Shown here piece by piece: positions 58,909 to 64,000 of a stretch of DNA of 64,000 nucleotides. Below the pieces are notes generated by a model. It was not told where the DNA came from, made no database searches, and worked only from the letters and a program-made list of their open reading frames with translations. Positions within the stretch are counted from its first letter, which is position 1, and every line of letters begins with the position of its first letter. The position numbers and the translations under genes were made by a program. Source of the stretch: Prochilodus magdalenae (lineage: Eukaryota > Chordata > Actinopteri > Characiformes > Prochilodontidae); contig JAMWET010000178.1 in NCBI GenBank assembly GCA_024036415.1, forward strand, positions 769,501 through 833,500. Direction: 5' to 3'.

Positions 58909-59799
58909 CTGAAACAGGGAGGAGAGCGAGACAGGGAGAGAGAACAACAGAAAATAGGAGGAAGAGAAACACACAAGAGAGAAACCCACAGTTAGGATCC
59001 TTCAGACTCAGCGTGATAAAGAGAAAGACAAGTAACAGACAAGGCGGCACGCAGAGGACCGTTTTCTAGAACAGAACAAATAATTGTCAAGGTCAACTCA
59101 ATAGAATAAACAAAAGAGTTTGAAAGACGGTAAAAAGAGAAAGACTTTCCACAAAGGCACGTCAAGCTTTCTGACAGGTTGACATAAAAACGCTAAAAAC
59201 TCACATGCATGAGCTACCGCAACATTTCATACCTCAATATCGACATCCAGGACCCAGTCCTACCATTACAATTAATAATGGAGTCCTATAAAACCAATGT
59301 TGTTGCAGGTTTATGTAAAATGATTTAAATGTTATGCTAATATTCTATAAGCAGTGTTGTAGGAAGCTGTTAGGAATGAAGAGTTCAGCTGAACAAAGCT
59401 GTAGAAAATTAACATAATGCCCTATATTCAAAAAGTGCTGATCAAATATTGTTGTTGAAAAGCTCCGTACAGTGACAAGAAATAACTATAAATAGATAAT
59501 TACAGTTTCATAATATTTGCTATTACAGCATATTATAAAGTCGTGTTGCTTGTTACGTTTGCTTTATGTTTTGTGTTGTGAATAAACCATCCGTCTGATC
59601 TCTAATATATAACATGCACATTGTGGTTATTATTGAACAATAAAATTAAAAATGAAGGAAAAATTGAGGAAAAATAGTCATGGACAAAAAACATGCAGGC
59701 AGATGGCTGGAGGGACAAACGAAAAAGTGATGTGTGAATATAAGGGGGAAAAGGAATGAACAGTTAACATTAGCTCGCTAAGTTTCTCTGACTCTGAAA

Positions 59800-60190
59800 C
59801 TTTGTGTGGGCGGAGCAAGAGACATCATCATTGTGACTGGTCAGTGTAATGCTTATTGAAGTATTCGCAAGATTAGGACCAACCTCACCAAAGATAAGGA
59901 CAGCCCAGTTTACTCTGACACTTCATTGTGTGGGCGGGGCAAGAAATGCCAGCCTTGTCATTGGTCAGGTGAATGCCTATGGAAGCATCAGCCATGATTA
60001 GCACAACCCAATATACTCGGAAACTGTGTTGTGTAGGCGGGGCAAGAGACGTCAGTCTTGCGATTGGTGAAGGGAATGCTTACAGAACTGCTACCCAAGA
60101 TAAGGACAGCCCAGTTTTGTGTGGGCGGGGCAAGAGATGCCAGCCTTTCGGTAGGTCAGGAGAGCGCTCATGGACGTGTTACCCACATGA
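59800..60190 (+). repeat. four-copy tandem repeat with GC boxes and inverted CCAAT boxes
   Basis: Each copy carries TGTGTGGGCGGGGCAAGAGA (variants at 59,804, 59,929, 60,031 and 60,120) followed by a GCCAGnCTTGnnATTGGTCAG-like segment. The GGCGG cores are 124, 103 and 88 bases apart, so units shrink to the right. Copies 2, 3 and 4 keep GGCGGGGC; copies 2 and 3 keep ATTGG. Confidence 0.85.
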
Positions 60191-61745
60191 TGTGGAGTGA
60201 AATACGATGAGATCTATTATTTATGAGATCTATTATTTACAGGGTTTCCTCAGTACTAGTTTACTGTTTGCCTTATTATTATTTTAAGCTATATTAAAAA
60301 TAACAGAGATAGAATTATGAAATCGCCTGTGTTATGTGATTTGAATTCAGTTCAGTTCAATTCAATTTAGAAATACTGTCATTCTACCAGTGCGGAAAGA
60401 TAAAAGCTTCCTCAGCTGAGAAGTTTCCAGATCCCCTCAGTTCTCTTTGGAGTAACACGCACACTAAATGAAACAGTACGAAGCGCTAAAGCAGGGCATG
60501 TAGTTTGACTGTACAGATCTGATACTGCACTCTATAAGAGAAATGCGAAACGCGCTAAGCTACATCATGTTGAAGAAAGGCAGTGTGTAAGGTAATCAGG
60601 CCTGGGGGACCATGCAGATACCTGGGGGGCTGCAGGAGCGTGGTGAGGGGCTGGTTTGTCCTACACTTGCGATGCTGGAGGAGAGTGGAACGCAGGGACT
60701 GTTTGGCAGGGATTGAGTGAGCGAGGAAAAGAGGAGAGAGGAAGGCTTCGCTGTGGGAATAGCCTGCCAGAATGTGAGAAACTTGGGCTGTTCTGTTTTT
60801 GGCAGCTTCTTGAAGATTTTTCTCTCTCTTTTTTTTCTTCTCCAATTTTGGCGTAGTAAACTCAGTGAGGAGTTGCAGTGGAGGGTGTGCAGTCAGTGGG
60901 GAGAGGCTGAGCAGGTTCTGCTCTAGACAGGTGTGTAAAAATGTAGCGGCACAGCCATGTGTCGGAAACACATTTCCTAGGAGGAAACGTCCTCTGGGTG
61001 AAGATCCAGAATGCACTCGTATGAGTGACATGTTCTACACGTTTGGAGTGAAAATGAACACAAACACAACAAACAGATTCCGCAGATTTCAAAACGGGGA
61101 TGTCACTGCTTCTACTAGGGGAAGTTGTTAGAATGATGCAGTACTGTAAGCACCTGGTATTTAATAGGGAAATATAAGCCCTGTGTGATAGAGTGAAGGA
61201 ACTGGATGTCAGCAATGACTGACAAGGGAACCTGATGATAATCCTTCAGGGGCAGTTTTCATTCAGAAATCGAAATGATAGAGAAACACCAGGAATGCCA
61301 CTTTATTGTAAAACGTGAACGTATTATATGTACGTGGAAAGTTTTACTCTTTCTTACTTTTTTTTAGATTTTTACAGAATTCTATGGGAAAAACACATTT
61401 CTGTAGTGACATACAGTGGGAGGAAGTATTCAAAGCATTTCCCGATGGCGGTGTCCCAGTGGCTCTGATAAATTATGTTAATATAATATCTCATGCTTTC
61501 CCTCAGGCATCTAAAGCAGAATTCCAGAATGTCTACACTCCCATGGAAAATGCCTTTTTTTGGAACTCACTGATAAATATTTATTAATCTGACATTCCGC
61601 CGCAAGGAGGAGCTATTGGCCCTGCTCCTGCTGTTGTGTTGAAAAGAAACAGACATGAACCCACACCAGCAAAATCTCACAAATACAAAACTTTCAAATA
61701 AGAGGTAAAAAGTTTTACTGCAAAAAACGGTTTTATTGTCGTTAT

Positions 61746-62365
61746 TCGTTATTATTATTACTATTTATATAATATAGTAGTAATAGAGTAATGGCAGTAG
61801 TACTAGTACTGATAGTAATAAAGTAGTAGTAGTGGTAGTAATGGAGGAATAGGAGTAGTAGTAGTGGTAGTAATAGAGTAATAGGAGTAGTAGTAGTGGT
61901 AGTAATGGAGGAATAGGAGTAGTAGTAGTGGTAGTAATAGAGTAATAGGAGTAGTAGTAGTGGTAGTAATAGAGTAATAGGAGTAGTAGTAGTGGTGGTA
62001 ATGGAGGAATAGAAGTAGTAGTAGTGGTAGTAATGGAGTAATAGGAGTAGTAGTAGTAGTGGTAGTACTAGAGTAATAGGAGCAGTAGTAGTAAAGTAGT
62101 AATAGGAGTAGTAGTAGTGGTGGTAGTAACTGAGTAATAGGAGTAGTAGTAGTAGTGGTAGTACTAGAGTAATAGGAGCAGTAGTAGTAAAGTAGTAATA
62201 GGAGTAGTAGTAGTGGTAGTAATTGAGTAATAGGAGTAGTAGTGGTAGTAATTGAGTAATAGGAGTAGTAGTGGTAGTAATTGAGTAATAGGAGTAGTAG
62301 TAGTAGTAGTAGTAATATTAGTAGTAGTATTAGTAGTAGTAGTGGTAGTAATGGAGTAATAGGAG

Positions 62366-62410
<45 letters not shown>

Positions 62411-62525
62411 TAATGGAGTAATAGGAGTAGTATTAGTAGTAGTAGTAGTAGTAATGGAGTAATAGGAGGAATAGTAATGGAGTAATAGGAGTAGTAGTAG
62501 TAAAAGGAGTAGTAATAATAGTCCT
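61746..62525 (+). repeat. TAG-rich array with about 32-bp higher-order unit
   Basis: About 780 bp of AGT triplets broken by GGTAGTAATGGAGTAATAGG at regular intervals; in the centre the step is 32 bases. The long Tyr/Thr/Ile/Leu open frame on the minus strand is an artefact of this array. Confidence 0.95.
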
Positions 62526-63051
62526 CCATCTTAAAAGGAGGAGAAGGCAGCTGCCTTTGATGGTAGAGATTTACCTGGCCTTTGTGGAGCGGCGACGGAC
62601 TGGGATGTTCTTTTCAAATGAATATGGGCTTTAAATGAGTCACTGCATTCGTTTTTTAAGATGTGGCACAAAATATATATATATATATAACCTAGATACA
62701 TAGTGTACTGTTAGACATGATATACATAACTCCTAATGATGTCTTATGAGGCTTTAATCCAACAATATACAGCGTGTCTAGGAGATGACATGACCTGATT
62801 GGGGTACAATGTGAGCAGCATGTAAACACAGTACAGAACAACAGCAGTCATTCTTTACACTTCAAGCATCGAAGGTAGGACAAAAATAAACAGTGGTTCA
62901 AATATTCATTTCAGTTCTGAATTATTAACAATCATCACGTGCCTCCTCATTAGACGCCAGTGAGGCACCAGAGCAGAAAAAACAGAAAGCACATGCAGCA
63001 TTGCGATCTGCCCTTGGAGAGAAGCAGCGAGATCGGGAATCCCTCCCTCTC

Positions 63052-63058
<7 letters not shown>

Positions 63059-63085
<27 letters not shown>
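63059..63085. repeat. (CT)n microsatellite
   Basis: About 13 CT units; intronic. Confidence 0.9.
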
Positions 63086-63087
<2 letters not shown>

Positions 63088-63924
63088 TCTTTTGCCCGCA
63101 GCTACACGTGGAAGTCTCCAAATGTAAACAACAGAGGGGTTACGCAAGGTTAAGACCGCAGGAATTCCTCTGCCACTTTCTGTCCGATTCTCTGAGTCAT
63201 GATGCACGTCGAGAGAGGATACCGGACTCGAGTGAACCCTGGTGACCTTTAGACTACTGTACTCGGAGGAGGAAGGGGGGGAGAAAGAAGGAAAAGAGGC
63301 AGAGATGATGATGATGATGGTGATGATGATGAAGATTGAGGGAAGGCTGGCTTTGAAGAACAGAAAATGCTGCCGTGCTCCTTCGCTGCTGAATTGAGGT
63401 TGACTGGAGGTCATGCTTGTTTATATCCTAGACTGGATTCTCATTAATCTTCCTTGGGGGAATCCCTCCCTCCTGCGGGTGCTAGGCAACCCCCTGACAT
63501 CATCACCTGTCAGCTGTGTGTAGCCAGGGGCGCCGGGGCCTTTTGTGAAAGCGCAAACAGAAATGCCACAAAACGGCACAAACTAAAGAGCACCCGCTAA
63601 CAACACCACCTCTCAGATTTCACTACATTCACTCTCTGCTCCGTGAACCATAAAACATCTGAACAGGGCTGCCCCGGCCCGCTTCTTCAGATGAGGCAAT
63701 ATTAAAGGCGCCTATAACAGACGAGTCAGCGTGGATTTCAGGACGCTACCATGCAATAACACGGGCAAGAGACAGAATCACGTTGCCCTTTCTAATGCTT
63801 GCATTACTGGATGGCATACAGACTGTAAATGTAGGAGTTGTAAGGATGGGATGTACATTAGAGAGAAACAAAACTACTGTACTGTGTGCCAACTGAGCCC
63901 CAATGACTCATCTGTCAAACGTTT

Positions 63925-64000
63925 AGCTACACCCATCTAAATGGATGTTGTTGGTGATCTTAAAGACTCTACAGTCTTACACTTAACAGCTCCAACTGAT
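63925..64000 (-). repeat. dispersed repeat, inverted copy of 22,040-22,145, cut by the window edge
   Basis: CATCTAAATGGATG, GATCTTAAAGACTCTACAG and TTACACTTAACAGCTCCAAC are the reverse complement of the 22 kb copy, in the opposite order as expected. Confidence 0.7.

Larger units (their letters stand above)
58909..64000 (-). other. arid1b intron, right part (runs off the window)
   Basis: At least 5.1 kb. It holds the GC-box/CCAAT tandem (59,800-60,190), a TAG-rich array (61,746-62,525), a CT run (about 63,059-63,085), a GAT run (about 63,305-63,335) and the start of a dispersed repeat (63,925-64,000). No ARID-domain exon was recognised. Confidence 0.6.

Noticed and set aside
60555..61031. 158-codon minus-strand frame in the arid1b intron
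   Set aside because: No resemblance to ARID1B or any family I recognise, no suitable splice sites, and no repeat-independent conservation can be claimed.
62164..62529. 121-codon Tyr/Leu/Thr-rich frame on the minus strand
   Set aside because: Artefact of the TAG-rich array.
62571..62640. A minus-strand donor-like site (AAGGCCAG|GTAAATC) with an open stretch ending VAAPQRP, in the right phase to precede the first arid1b exon
   Set aside because: The expected preceding sequence is the KKQPKLQPPSP linker behind the ARID; this stretch does not match, and its upstream side has no ARID-domain residues or convincing acceptor.

Overview
The window is vertebrate nuclear DNA from a ray-finned fish. 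Genes are split into small exons with GT-AG introns. The spacers carry Tc1/mariner-like and hAT-like miniature elements, tRNA-derived SINE copies, and long CA, TA, GA and CAGA arrays. The SINE tail style (gtctgctaaatg followed by taaatg runs) and several dispersed repeats look otophysan (characin, catfish or electric-fish type), but that is an inference from memory.

Only two genes are supported, both on the minus strand. From 58,908 down to 49,515 lie eight coding exons of arid1b, the ARID1B/BAF250B subunit of the canonical BAF (SWI/SNF) remodeler. They start just after the ARID-domain exons, which are outside the window, and end at the stop codon. From about 43,300 down to 3,981 lies the 5' half of zdhhc14, a DHHC palmitoyltransferase: one inferred non-coding first exon and four coding exons that end just after the catalytic DHHC motif. 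The remaining exons lie left of position 1. All exon phases join without a frame break: 1,095 codons including stop for arid1b, about 232 residues for zdhhc14.

The gene order arid1b then zdhhc14, in tandem on one strand, matches ARID1B-TMEM242-ZDHHC14 on human 6q25. No tmem242 exon was recognised in the roughly 6 kb between them.

Layout: 1-3,980 zdhhc14 intron; 3,981-6,543 two catalytic-core exons and their intron; 6,544-20,995 a repeat-rich intron with three Tc1-like elements; 20,996-21,156 the TM2 exon; 21,157-39,391 a very large intron with a Tc1 relic containing a nested SINE, a CAGA array and a TA/CA array; 39,392-39,658 the start-codon exon; 39,659-43,001 a 5' UTR intron; about 43,002-43,330 the first exon and GC-rich promoter; 43.4-48.3 kb intergenic DNA with a SINE, two miniature transposons and a 78-bp minisatellite; 48.3-49.5 kb the probable arid1b 3' UTR; 49,515-58,908 arid1b exons; 58,909-64,000 an arid1b intron with a tandem GC-box/CCAAT array and a TAG-rich array.

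No wholly new gene system was seen. The best leads are a frame-preserving 120-nt cassette exon in arid1b, a closely spaced alternative acceptor in the same gene, the intronic GC-box/CCAAT tandem array, and several well-bounded miniature transposons.
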